Assembly (NCBI RefSeq): GCF_014287515.2
Contig: NZ_CP092473.1
Span: 298,501-362,500, forward strand
Direction: 5' to 3'
Length of the DNA: 64,000 nucleotides
Source of the DNA: Roseburia rectibacter
GTDB lineage: Bacteria; Bacillota; Clostridia; Lachnospirales; Lachnospiraceae
A program made the translations under genes and the position numbers. This document shows positions 1-9,058 of this stretch, piece after piece; within the stretch, counting starts at the first letter, position 1, and each line of letters begins with the position of its first letter. The notes under the pieces were generated by a model that worked only from the letters and a program-made list of their open reading frames with translations, did not search any database and had not been told where the DNA came from.

Positions 1-203
1 TTCTGCTTTTAGTCAAAAATCAGGGAAAGGTATTTTCTATTAACCAGATTTATGAGAGCATCTGGAATGAGGATGCGATCGGGGCAGATAATACGGTTGC
101 AGTGCATATCCGGCATATTCGTGAAAAAATCGAGATCAACCCAAAGGAGCCGCGTTATTTAAAGGTTGTGTGGGGTGTTGGATATAAGATTGAAAAGAAC
201 TGA
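1..203 (+). CDS. Response regulator, OmpR/PhoB family (C-terminal part only)
   Basis: The reading frame is open from base 3 to a TGA at 201-203 and encodes about 66 residues of a winged-helix DNA-binding domain. Recognisable family features are the run INQIYESIWNED, the recognition-helix region TVAVHIRHIREKIE, and the closing WGVGYKIEKN, which matches the wing end (GxGYxl) of OmpR/PhoB regulators. The receiver domain lies before the window. The sensor kinase starts 63 bases downstream on the same strand, so this is the regulator of that two-component pair. Its target genes cannot be told from the sequence. Confidence 0.9.
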   Translation, partial: LLLVKNQGKVFSINQIYESIWNEDAIGADNTVAVHIRHIREKIEINPKEPRYLKVVWGVGYKIEKN

Positions 204-266
204 TTCTGGGGAGATTCCGTGCGCTGGTATATAGAATAAGACCCTGCACGGAGATGGAGACTTCAT

Positions 267-2297
267 ATGGAAAAAAAATCATACACATATGGCAGTAAGT
301 TAGCAGGCATGATCCTGCATCTGTTTTTTACGGTAATCCTCACGATCGCCGTATATCTTCTGGCATCGTTGATCAGTAAAAATATTCTGCAGGTAACGGA
401 TATCGGAACAGATGATTTTTTTAATTCCGGATACTATACAAAATGTATGGAGCAGAAATGCAGTGAACTGACCGATTACCTTCATCTGTTACAAAAAGGT
501 GATAAGCGGAGTGCGGAGGACGATAAGCGTTATCTGCAGTATACAAATGAGTTTAAGCGTGAAGACACCAATTTCTGTTACTGGTATAAACAGAATGGGG
601 TGTGGTATACCAACCAGCCGGATTCAGTGGAAGGTCAGGAGTTTGATACACAGACCGTTCTCATGGAGGCAAAGACCATGGGAGATTATCTGCTCTATGA
701 TATGGAGAAAAAGGAATTTGGCACCGATATCCGCGGCATGGAAAATTATTTTTTTGGCAGTTACAACAATCAGATGTATCTGCCGTTAGAAAATGTGGTG
801 CTTGTGATCGGGGTGGATACGGATCTGACGGCAAAAGATGATCTGTATGATGCCGAGGTGGAATATGTAAGACTGCATCCGTGGATCAAAGTCAGTATCG
901 TTGCGGCATTGGTCAGTCTGATGGGATGGGTGTTAAGTCTTGTATATCTGACACTTGCGACCGGACACAGGGATGGAGAAGAAGGAGTTCATCTTAATTT
1001 TATCGACCGGATAAAAACGGAGATCGTGACCGCCGTTTTTATTGCAGCAACCAGTGAACTTATCATGCTTTTGTCCCATGTAAATAATAAAACATGGAAT
1101 GTATCAGGACTTCTTGTTGCATCGGGAACGGTCAGTCTCTTAATTGATGTTCTGTTTCTTATTTTTTACCTGAGTATGGTACGCCGGATGAAGGCGGAAG
1201 TGATGTGGGAAAACAGTCTTGCATGCTGGCTTGTAAGGGGAATGGATAAGTTCTTTGAGAAGAGGACGGTAACGGTACGTGTGCTTGTTGTCTTTGCAGT
1301 TCACATGATCGTCTGTTTTGTGCTTGCCATGGGAGCATTTTATTACCACCAGGTGATCTGTCTGGTGCTGCTTCTGATCTTCAGCGGAATGGAGGCATAT
1401 GCGCTGCTTCGGTCTGCGGTTGAGCATTATCAGGTGTATGAGGGTGTGGAGAAAATTACAGAAGGTGTGTTAAGCAATAAGATTGACACAGAAGGGCTGC
1501 ATGGAGAAGATAAAAAACTTGCAGAGGCGATCAACAATATCGGCAGCGGTCTTTTACATGCGGTGGATGACAGTACGAAAAACGAGCGTATGAAAGCAGA
1601 TCTGATCACGAATGTTTCACATGATATTAAAACACCGTTAACCTCCATTATTAATTATGTTAACCTGATTAAACTTGAACAGATTGATAATGAGCGAGTG
1701 AATGGCTATATCAGGATCTTAGATGCCAAGTCACAGCGATTAAAGCAGCTTACCGAAGATCTGGTCGAGACATCACGTATTACGTCCGGAAATGTCAAAC
1801 TGGATATGCAAAAGATAGATCTGGTGGAACTCATTTATCAGACCGCAGGTGAATTTAACGAAAAATTTGAGGCAAAAGAGCTGACGATCGTTACAAAACT
1901 TCCGAAAACGGAAGTAATGATCCGTGCGGACGGCAGACAGCTGTACCGTGTGATCGAAAACCTTTATAATAATGTTGCAAAATATGCATTGGAAAAAACC
2001 AGAGTTTATGTGGATGTGCATGTGCTTGAGGAAAAAGTGACATTTTCCATTAAAAATGTATCGGAGCGTTCACTTGCACTGGAAAACAGCAATGCGGGAG
2101 ATCTGACAGAGCGTTTTATCCGTGGGGATGCTTCAAGGACAACGGAAGGAAGCGGACTTGGACTTTCCATTGCAAAAAGCCTGACACAGCTTATGGGAGG
2201 AATCTTTTTTATCGGCGTGGACGGGGATCTGTTCAAGGCATCGATCACGTTCCCGCTTTACAGAGAAACACAGCAGGAAAATGATATAGATGAATAA
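267..2297 (+). CDS. Membrane sensor histidine kinase
   Basis: This is a 676-residue sensor kinase. A first membrane segment (about residues 15-36) is followed by an extracytoplasmic sensor region of about 170 residues and then several further hydrophobic segments up to about residue 385. A linker then leads to the dimerisation domain with the phospho-acceptor His at about residue 452 (NVSHDIKTPLTSI). The ATPase domain shows an N box (NLYNNVAKYA) and a G box (GSGLGLSIAKSLTQL). The ATG is preceded by a GGAGAT-type ribosome binding site. It forms a pair with the response regulator just upstream. The multi-membrane-segment layout is common in Clostridia; the signal sensed is unknown. Confidence 0.92.
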   Translation: MEKKSYTYGSKLAGMILHLFFTVILTIAVYLLASLISKNILQVTDIGTDDFFNSGYYTKCMEQKCSELTDYLHLLQKGDKRSAEDDKRYLQYTNEFKREDTNFCYWYKQNGVWYTNQPDSVEGQEFDTQTVLMEAKTMGDYLLYDMEKKEFGTDIRGMENYFFGSYNNQMYLPLENVVLVIGVDTDLTAKDDLYDAEVEYVRLHPWIKVSIVAALVSLMGWVLSLVYLTLATGHRDGEEGVHLNFIDRIKTEIVTAVFIAATSELIMLLSHVNNKTWNVSGLLVASGTVSLLIDVLFLIFYLSMVRRMKAEVMWENSLACWLVRGMDKFFEKRTVTVRVLVVFAVHMIVCFVLAMGAFYYHQVICLVLLLIFSGMEAYALLRSAVEHYQVYEGVEKITEGVLSNKIDTEGLHGEDKKLAEAINNIGSGLLHAVDDSTKNERMKADLITNVSHDIKTPLTSIINYVNLIKLEQIDNERVNGYIRILDAKSQRLKQLTEDLVETSRITSGNVKLDMQKIDLVELIYQTAGEFNEKFEAKELTIVTKLPKTEVMIRADGRQLYRVIENLYNNVAKYALEKTRVYVDVHVLEEKVTFSIKNVSERSLALENSNAGDLTERFIRGDASRTTEGSGLGLSIAKSLTQLMGGIFFIGVDGDLFKASITFPLYRETQQENDIDE

Positions 2298-2360
2298 GAT
2301 AGCTGCCGCCAGACAGCAATCTGTACTTTCAAATGCTTTCGGTTTAACGTGTAAAAGTAC

Positions 2361-2389
2361 TTGATTTTTATTCATGCTGTCTATATAAT
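2361..2389 (+). promoter_or_regulatory. Predicted sigma-A promoter for the hydratase
   Basis: TTGATT (2361-2366) and TATAAT (2384-2389) are separated by 17 bases. The -35 box contains the farthest upstream in-frame start, which supports starting the protein at 2430 instead. Confidence 0.6.
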
Positions 2390-2429
2390 TCAAGATAATA
2401 GAAAAATGGGCAAAAGAATGGAGGAAACC

Positions 2430-4733
2430 ATGAAATTATACGATAGAGGTGTATATCTCGTAAATGGAAATGAACTGGTGCAGGATGGTGCAAATGCCAT
2501 TGAAGAGGTCAGAAAAAAGACCGGTGCAGCAGTGACAAAAGATCAGGCAGCAGAAAATACGATTGCTTATGGCATCTTAAAAAATCATAATACATCCGGC
2601 AATATGGACAAACTTCAGATCAAGTTTGACAAACTGACATCCCATGATATCACATTTGTCGGAATTATCCAGACAGCAAGGGCATCAGGATTAGAGAAGT
2701 TTCCAATCCCATATGTACTGACCAACTGTCATAACAGTCTCTGTGCAGTCGGAGGAACGATCAACGAAGATGACCACATGTTTGGTTTAACCTGTGCAAA
2801 GAAATACGGCGGAGTTTATGTACCTCCTCATCAGGCAGTTATCCATCAGTTTGCACGTGAGATGCTTGCAGCAGGCGGTGCGATGATTCTTGGTTCTGAT
2901 TCCCACACACGTTACGGAGCGCTTGGCACCATGGCAGTCGGGGAAGGTGGTCCGGAGCTTGTAAAACAGCTTTTAAATAAGACTTATGATATCGACATGC
3001 CGGGTGTGATCGGTGTTTATCTGACAGGAACACCGGCAAAAGGTGTCGGACCGCAGGATATTGCACTTGCTATTATCGGAGAAGTGTTTGACAAGGGGTA
3101 TGTAAAGAATAAAGTCATGGAGTTCGTCGGACCTGGCGTTGCAAATTTAAGCGTCGATTTCAGAATCGGTGTGGATGTTATGACCACAGAGACAACCTGT
3201 CTTTCCTCCATCTGGCAGACAGATGACAAAGTAAAAGAATTTTATGCGATCCACGGCAGACCACAGGATTACAAAGAGTTAAATCCGGGCAGCGTGGCAT
3301 ATTATGACGGAATGATTGAGATCGATCTTTCAAAGATCAAACCAATGATCGCAATGCCGTTCCATCCAAGCAACACTTACACGATCGAAGAGTTAAATGC
3401 CAACCTGATGGATATCTTAGATGACTGTGAGAAACGTGCAGAGGTAAGTTTTGATGGTGCGGTCAAACTTGACTTAAAGAGCAAAGTAAGAGATGGAAAA
3501 CTGTATGTAGACCAGGGTATCATAGCAGGCTGCGCAGGCGGTGGATTTGAAAATATCTGTGATGCCGCAGACATCTTAAAAGGCGCAAGCATCGGACCGG
3601 ATGAGTTTACTTTAAGTGTATACCCGGCAAGTACACCGATCTACATGGAATTAGTAAAGAATGGTGCAGTTGCATCCCTGATGGAGACAGGTGCGATCGT
3701 TAAGACTGCATTCTGCGGACCGTGCTTTGGCGCTGGCGATACACCGGCAAACAATGCATTTTCCATCCGCCACTCTACAAGAAACTTCCCGAACCGTGAA
3801 GGTTCTAAGGTACAGAAAGGACAGGTTGCTTCCGTTGCTCTCATGGACGCCCGTTCCATTGCTGCAACAGCCGCAAATAAAGGATTTTTGACAGCTGCAA
3901 CAGACGTTGATGTGAACTTCACCAAACCGAAGTATTTCTTTGATAAAAATATTTATGCAAACCGTGTCTTTGACAGCAAGGGTGTAGCCGATCCTTCCGT
4001 TGAGATCCAGTTTGGACCAAACATCAAAGACTGGCCGGCAATGAGTGCATTACCGGAAAATATAGTATTAAAGGTTGTATCCGAGATCCACGATCCGGTA
4101 ACGACTACCGATGAGCTGATCCCATCCGGAGAGACATCTTCCTTCCGTTCTAACCCGCTTGGACTTGCAGAGTTTGCACTTTCCAGAAAAGATCCACAGT
4201 ATGTTGGCCGTGCAAAAGAGATCCAGAAAGCGCAGAAAGCGTTAGAAGCCGGAAACTGTCCGTTAGAGGCAGTAGAAGAGTTAAAACCGGTTATGGATGT
4301 CATCGATAAAGTGTTCCCGGAAACAAAATTTGAGGATAACCATTCCAATGGTGAGATCGGTTTTGGAAGTACGATCTTTGCAGTAAAACCGGGCGATGGT
4401 TCTGCACGTGAGCAGGCTGCTTCCTGCCAGAAAGTACTTGGCGGCTGGGCAAACATTGCAAATGAGTATGCAACGAAACGTTACCGCTCGAACCTGATCA
4501 ACTGGGGTATGCTTCCATTCATTATTCCGGAAGGCGGGCTGCCGTTTAAGAATCTTGATTATTTATATATTCCAAATATCCGTAAGGCGGTTGAGGACAA
4601 GCAGTCTGAGATTACGGCATATGTGATCAAAGATGGAAAAGCAGAAGAATTTAAACTTGGACTTGGTGCGATGACCGATGATGAGAGAGAAATCATCTTA
4701 AAGGGTTGTCTGATCAATTATTACAGAGGGTAA
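2430..4733 (+). CDS. Aconitase-family hydratase (YbhJ-like)
   Basis: The protein has 767 residues and belongs to the aconitase/isopropylmalate isomerase superfamily of [4Fe-4S] dehydratases. It shows GSDSHTRYG (active-site His), a GCAGGG turn around residue 368 in the position of the first cluster cysteine, and [10 protein letters not shown] around residues 428-437 carrying the CxxC cluster pair. A swivel-like domain follows after about residue 600. The divergence of these motifs from true aconitase fits the uncharacterised YbhJ-like hydratases rather than AcnA, so the substrate is not known. ATG 2430 is chosen because GGAGG lies seven bases upstream and because the longer frame would run through the -35 element. 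It is monocistronic, with its own promoter and terminator. Confidence 0.85.
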   Translation: MKLYDRGVYLVNGNELVQDGANAIEEVRKKTGAAVTKDQAAENTIAYGILKNHNTSGNMDKLQIKFDKLTSHDITFVGIIQTARASGLEKFPIPYVLTNCHNSLCAVGGTINEDDHMFGLTCAKKYGGVYVPPHQAVIHQFAREMLAAGGAMILGSDSHTRYGALGTMAVGEGGPELVKQLLNKTYDIDMPGVIGVYLTGTPAKGVGPQDIALAIIGEVFDKGYVKNKVMEFVGPGVANLSVDFRIGVDVMTTETTCLSSIWQTDDKVKEFYAIHGRPQDYKELNPGSVAYYDGMIEIDLSKIKPMIAMPFHPSNTYTIEELNANLMDILDDCEKRAEVSFDGAVKLDLKSKVRDGKLYVDQGIIAGCAGGGFENICDAADILKGASIGPDEFTLSVYPASTPIYMELVKNGAVASLMETGAIVKTAFCGPCFGAGDTPANNAFSIRHSTRNFPNREGSKVQKGQVASVALMDARSIAATAANKGFLTAATDVDVNFTKPKYFFDKNIYANRVFDSKGVADPSVEIQFGPNIKDWPAMSALPENIVLKVVSEIHDPVTTTDELIPSGETSSFRSNPLGLAEFALSRKDPQYVGRAKEIQKAQKALEAGNCPLEAVEELKPVMDVIDKVFPETKFEDNHSNGEIGFGSTIFAVKPGDGSAREQAASCQKVLGGWANIANEYATKRYRSNLINWGMLPFIIPEGGLPFKNLDYLYIPNIRKAVEDKQSEITAYVIKDGKAEEFKLGLGAMTDDEREIILKGCLINYYRG

Positions 4734-4752
4734 AACCGCAGACTGATATTTT

Positions 4753-4787
4753 GGGGCATCGGCGCATGAGCACCGGTGTCCCTTTTT
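4753..4787 (+). terminator. Rho-independent terminator after the hydratase
   Basis: A GC-rich stem of about 12 pairs (arms from 4753 and up to 4782, loop ATGA) is followed directly by TTTTT. One internal mismatch and a few G-U pairs are present. Confidence 0.8.
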
Positions 4788-4827
4788 GCAAAATCCAGTA
4801 ATTAATAAAAATTTCAGCAAAATCTGA

Positions 4828-4856
4828 TTGCGTTACCTGTCTGCGAAGGTTATAAT
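4828..4856 (+). promoter_or_regulatory. Predicted sigma-A promoter for the AI-2E-family gene
   Basis: TTGCGT (4828-4833) and a consensus TATAAT (4851-4856) are 17 bases apart. Both overlap apparent upstream start codons (TTG 4828, ATG 4855), which argues those are not translation starts. Confidence 0.65.
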
Positions 4857-4887
4857 GAAAATATTAGATAAGACGGAGGATGGCAAT

Positions 4888-6240
4888 TTGGACGAACAGG
4901 AGAAGATAAAAAAAACATCTCAGGAAACAGAATGGGAATTAAAACCACAGTATGTCATCATCGCACTGGTCGTATTTGTGACTTTCTGCTGTTGCATACT
5001 GTTTTTCTTTATGATCTACCGTTACAATGGATTCACAGACTTCTGGAAGAAGCTGTCTTTGATCTTACAGCCGATCATTATCGGTGTAGTGATCGCATAT
5101 CTGTTAAATCCAATCATGAAATTTTTAGAGGGACACCTGTTTAAGTTTTTAGAGCCGCGGATGAAAAGCAAACGTCAAGCGAAAAAGACGTCACGGGGAA
5201 TTGCAATTACCGGATCGCTGGTATTTTTAGTGGGAATCTGTGTGCTTTTGGTGGCGGCGATTGTTCCATCTATTTCTGAGAGTATCCAGAGCATGATCAC
5301 ATCGTTTCCACAGGAAGCAAAGGATCTGACGAAATGGGTAGACGAGGTGACAAACGGTGATACGGAATTTGCGTCCATGATACAGCAGGGCGTGGACAAA
5401 ATAACGGATACGGTTGAGACCTTTTTTGAAGATGATATTTTTTCAAAGGTACAGACCTATCTTACATCGATCACAAGCGGTGTCATCTATGGAGTCAAGT
5501 TTGTTTTAAATGTGATCATCGGTCTGATCATTTCAGTTTATGTGATGGCGGACCAGGAACATTTTGCCGGACAGGCGAAAAAGATCGTATATGCACTGTT
5601 TAAACCGGTGCGTGCTAATGTCATTGTTGATACTGTCCGTAAGAGCAATGAGATTTTCAGTGGATTTATCAGTGGTAAAATATTAGATTCGGCGATCATT
5701 GGTGTGCTCGCCTATATCGTGCTTGCAATCATGAAGATGCCGGATACGGTGTTAGTCGCCGTGATCATCGGTGTCACCAATGTTATACCGTTTTTCGGTC
5801 CGTTTATCGGTGCGGTGCCGTCCTTTATCATTATTGTGCTGCAGAATCCGATACAGGGATTATATTTCCTGATCTTTATCGTTGTTTTACAGCAGATCGA
5901 CGGAAATATCATTGGACCGAAGATACTTGGAAGTTCTACCGGATTATCGGCATTCTGGGTTGTGTTTGCAATTCTGGTATTTGGCGGATTATGGGGATTC
6001 CCGGGAATGTTGCTCGGAGTGCCACTTATGGCAGTAATTTATTATATTGCACAGAAAACAGTGTCTTATTTATTGAAAAAACGCGGACTTACAGCAGATA
6101 CATCGGCATATGTATATCTGACAAAAGTTGACAGGGAGAGCAACCAGCCGGTTTATGATAAGAATCCGACCAAAAAAGAGCTGAAAAAGCATCGCGAAAA
6201 GCATATAGAAGAGAGTAAAAAAGAAGAAAAAGATCAATGA
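4888..6240 (+). CDS. AI-2E family (TqsA/YdiK-like) membrane transporter
   Basis: A 450-residue polytopic membrane protein of the AI-2E exporter-like superfamily. It opens with a charged cytoplasmic tail, then paired N-terminal membrane helices, a soluble amphipathic stretch (about residues 130-190), and a C-terminal block of helices with the family-typical VIIGVTNVIPFFGPFIGAVP and GNIIGPKILG segments. The tail is Lys/Glu rich. Members export small molecules or act as Na+/H+ antiporters; the substrate here is unknown. TTG 4888 is preferred because GGAGGA lies seven bases before it and because upstream starts coincide with the promoter. A strong terminator follows, so it is probably transcribed alone. 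Confidence 0.85.
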   Translation: MDEQEKIKKTSQETEWELKPQYVIIALVVFVTFCCCILFFFMIYRYNGFTDFWKKLSLILQPIIIGVVIAYLLNPIMKFLEGHLFKFLEPRMKSKRQAKKTSRGIAITGSLVFLVGICVLLVAAIVPSISESIQSMITSFPQEAKDLTKWVDEVTNGDTEFASMIQQGVDKITDTVETFFEDDIFSKVQTYLTSITSGVIYGVKFVLNVIIGLIISVYVMADQEHFAGQAKKIVYALFKPVRANVIVDTVRKSNEIFSGFISGKILDSAIIGVLAYIVLAIMKMPDTVLVAVIIGVTNVIPFFGPFIGAVPSFIIIVLQNPIQGLYFLIFIVVLQQIDGNIIGPKILGSSTGLSAFWVVFAILVFGGLWGFPGMLLGVPLMAVIYYIAQKTVSYLLKKRGLTADTSAYVYLTKVDRESNQPVYDKNPTKKELKKHREKHIEESKKEEKDQ

Positions 6241-6245
6241 TAGAA

Positions 6246-6279
6246 AAGAGGGGGAGCAGACTGCAAACCCCCTTTTTTT
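6246..6279 (+). terminator. Rho-independent terminator
   Basis: A GGGGG/CCCCC stem with a short inner GCAG/CTGC-like pairing is followed by seven T residues; the A-rich left flank can extend the pairing. Confidence 0.75.
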
Positions 6280-6313
6280 GCGTGTATCATAGCATTTTTT
6301 CTTAGATTAATTT

Positions 6314-6342
6314 TTGACATCTATATGTGCGTATGATAAACT
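6314..6342 (+). promoter_or_regulatory. Predicted sigma-A promoter
   Basis: A consensus TTGACA (6314-6319), a 17-base spacer and TAAACT (6337-6342) precede the TPR/P-loop gene. Confidence 0.55.
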
Positions 6343-6392
6343 AAGAACAAAAGAAGCAGCAAAAGAATAGCGCGTTCAAAGGTGGCATAATT

Positions 6393-9011
6393 TTGGATAA
6401 ATATGAATATAAATTAAAACTGGATCAGATGAAATCACTGACTGCCGAACATAATTATGAAAAGGCAGCAGAGATAGCTGATACGATCAACTGGAATAAA
6501 ATAAAAAATGTAAATGCACTTGTAAAAGTTGGAGAAATTTATGAGAATACCGGTCGTTTGGAGGACAGCCGTGAAGTTTTGCTCATGGCATATGATAGAT
6601 CACCGATTGGAAGGATGATCATTTTCCGTCTGGCAAAGGTTGCAATCAAAATGAAAAATTTTGATGAGGCGAAGGATTATTATCAGGAGTTTGTGGAGAT
6701 CGCGCCGCATGATAATTTAAAATATGTGCTGAAATATGAGATCTGCAAAGCGCAGGGTGCAAATATAGAGACTCTGATCGGAATTTTAGAGGAGTTAAAA
6801 GAACAGGAATATACCGAAGAATGGGCATTTGAACTTGCATGTCTGTACCATAAAGCGGGTATGGCAGATAAGTGTGTGGAGGCATGTGATGAGCTGGTTC
6901 TGTGGTTTGGAGAAGGTCCATATGTGGAGCGTGCCTTAGAACTGAAGATGATCTATCAGCCATTAAATAAACAGCAGGAAGAAAAGTACCGGAGATTCTG
7001 TCAGAAACGTGAAGGTGTTGTTGAGGTCAGACCGGAGGAGGAACTTGATTCGGGGGAGATCGTTAATGAAACCGTGCAGATACCGGATGTGAAACTTTCA
7101 CCGGAGCGGTTTAATACACAGAATCTGCAGGAAGAATTACAAAAAAGCATGCAGCAGATCATGCAGGCAACGGAAAAAGAAACCGTCACGGACAGTATGG
7201 ATAATATCAAAAAACTCGTGGAGGAGATCCCTTATCTGCAGCTTCCGAAAGAAGAATATGATCAGTCCGGGGAAGATGAAAATAATCTGGCACATATAGA
7301 GTCGGATCACGAGATCGATGATTCATTAAAGATAAATTTTAAAGAGCTGCTTGCGGAAGAACATGACGGACAGCTTGGAATGTATATGCCGGAAAAAACG
7401 GCATTAGAGCATCAGATTACCGGTCAGATGAGTATTGAAGAAGTTCTTGCCGAGTGGGAAAAAACAAAATATGCTGCCGAAGTTGCATTAGAAGATGCAA
7501 AGCAGCGCAGACTTGAATCGGCAAAGGCACGCGCCCTGCAGGAAGCTGAAGAAATTATGGGACGCCTTGCTGATATTATTCCAAAACTTGATGCAGGCAT
7601 TGCTCCGAAAGATATACTGCAGGATCAGTATATAGAAGGCAAGCCGCTGGAAAATGACAGGGCAGCAGCTATGGTTGCAAATATGAATCAGATCTTGCAG
7701 GAAGAGATCGAACGGATCTCGACTGAGACGGCAGACATTGATAAACAGCTTGCAAAGGCAGCCGGATCGGCAGCGACTGAAACCGCATCGCAGATAGCCG
7801 GATCGGTGGCGACGGAAACTGCACCGCAGATAGCCGGATCGGTGGCGGAAACCGCACTGCAGGCAGCTGCATCAGAGGAAGAAACGTCCGGGCAGGAAGA
7901 ACCATCAGAACTGGAAGTGAATGAGGATGAGATCGCAGAAGAAGTATCAGAGATGATGCAGACCCCGGAGAATATGGAAATTCCTGAGGAGGATCAGCTA
8001 CAGGAATCCTGGACAGAAGAGGAAAAGGAAGATTTTTCTCAAGCAGATCAGGAAGATGAAATGCCGGATGTAAGGGCACAAGAGCAGTCGGCAGATGATT
8101 ATGATGTAATTACTGCCGATACGATCGACCTTGGAAAAGTGGTAACGGATCGGACATTAGCAGAGACAGTAGAACATACTGTTGACGCGGAAAGTGTTCT
8201 TCCACAGATCAGTGAGCCTGAAGATGAGGAAGATTTTGAGGCGGTTACATCTTTGAGTGAAGAACTGCGAGGGATATTTACTTATTTTGTTTCGATAAAA
8301 GGAATGGAAGAGCAGATATGTCAGGCACTTACAGGTGCGGCAAGACATCTGAAAACAGGGAAGGATGCCTCCACCGGAAACATGGTGATCCAGGGTGGAA
8401 GCGGAAGTGGAAAAACAGTTCTTGCAACGGCTATGGTAAAAGCCTTACAGAAGGAAACCGGAAGGCCGAAGGGCAAGGTTGGAAAGATCGAAGCATCTGC
8501 ATTAAATAAAAAGGATGTTGCATCGTTACTAAAGAAGATTTCCGGTGGGTGTCTGATCATTGAGAAAGCAGGCGATATTTCCAAAGAAACAGCAGTCCGG
8601 CTGTCACTTCTTCTTAAAAGTGATACAAGCGGATTATTTGTCATTATGGAAGATACACATCGTGGAATTGAGAAAGCACTTGGCAGGGACGAGGGATTTG
8701 CTTCCCGTTTCTCTGAGAAAATCAATATTCCGATATTTACCAGTGATGAGCTTGTCTCATTTGCAAAAGCATATGCAAATGAACTTGGATATACAATAGA
8801 CGAGATGGGTATTCTGGCACTTTACAACAGTATCAGCAATATTCAGAAGTATGACAGGGCAACAACACTCACAGAGGTAAAGGAAATCGTGGATGATGCG
8901 ATCAGTAAATCTGAAAAGGGCGGTTTACGAAAAGCATTTAGTATCATCACATCCAGAAGATATGATGATGAAGATTATGTGATTCTTCGCGAAAAAGATT
9001 TTGGAATCTAA
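6393..9011 (+). CDS. TPR-repeat protein with C-terminal AAA-like P-loop domain
   Basis: An 872-residue cytoplasmic protein of unknown role. Residues 1 to about 210 are helical and TPR-like (paired helices such as YEKAAEIADTINW and ENTGRLEDSREVLLMAY). A long acidic, low-complexity middle (about residues 215-610) contains short helical stretches and an Ala-rich repeat. Residues about 630-872 form a P-loop NTPase-like domain with Walker A GGSGSGKT (about 667-674), a Walker B-like CLIIEKAGDI segment and an AAA-like helical end. No membrane segment or signal peptide is seen. It starts with TTG 6393 behind AAAGGTGG. It stands alone before glgB. The layout suggests an adaptor or secretion/assembly ATPase, but no function can be assigned. 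Confidence 0.8.
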   Translation: MDKYEYKLKLDQMKSLTAEHNYEKAAEIADTINWNKIKNVNALVKVGEIYENTGRLEDSREVLLMAYDRSPIGRMIIFRLAKVAIKMKNFDEAKDYYQEFVEIAPHDNLKYVLKYEICKAQGANIETLIGILEELKEQEYTEEWAFELACLYHKAGMADKCVEACDELVLWFGEGPYVERALELKMIYQPLNKQQEEKYRRFCQKREGVVEVRPEEELDSGEIVNETVQIPDVKLSPERFNTQNLQEELQKSMQQIMQATEKETVTDSMDNIKKLVEEIPYLQLPKEEYDQSGEDENNLAHIESDHEIDDSLKINFKELLAEEHDGQLGMYMPEKTALEHQITGQMSIEEVLAEWEKTKYAAEVALEDAKQRRLESAKARALQEAEEIMGRLADIIPKLDAGIAPKDILQDQYIEGKPLENDRAAAMVANMNQILQEEIERISTETADIDKQLAKAAGSAATETASQIAGSVATETAPQIAGSVAETALQAAASEEETSGQEEPSELEVNEDEIAEEVSEMMQTPENMEIPEEDQLQESWTEEEKEDFSQADQEDEMPDVRAQEQSADDYDVITADTIDLGKVVTDRTLAETVEHTVDAESVLPQISEPEDEEDFEAVTSLSEELRGIFTYFVSIKGMEEQICQALTGAARHLKTGKDASTGNMVIQGGSGSGKTVLATAMVKALQKETGRPKGKVGKIEASALNKKDVASLLKKISGGCLIIEKAGDISKETAVRLSLLLKSDTSGLFVIMEDTHRGIEKALGRDEGFASRFSEKINIPIFTSDELVSFAKAYANELGYTIDEMGILALYNSISNIQKYDRATTLTEVKEIVDDAISKSEKGGLRKAFSIITSRRYDDEDYVILREKDFGI
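7761..7865 (+). repeat. In-frame 36-bp tandem repeat within the TPR/P-loop gene
   Basis: Three copies of a 36-base unit start at 7761, 7797 and 7833; the third is shortened by one codon. They encode Ala/Ser/Gly-rich segments of the type AGSVATETAPQI. Near-identity between copies points to recent slippage in a flexible linker. Confidence 0.85.
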
Positions 9012-9058
9012 AATATACAGGCTATAATCATGACATAAAAATAAAGGGGTGTAAGGGT

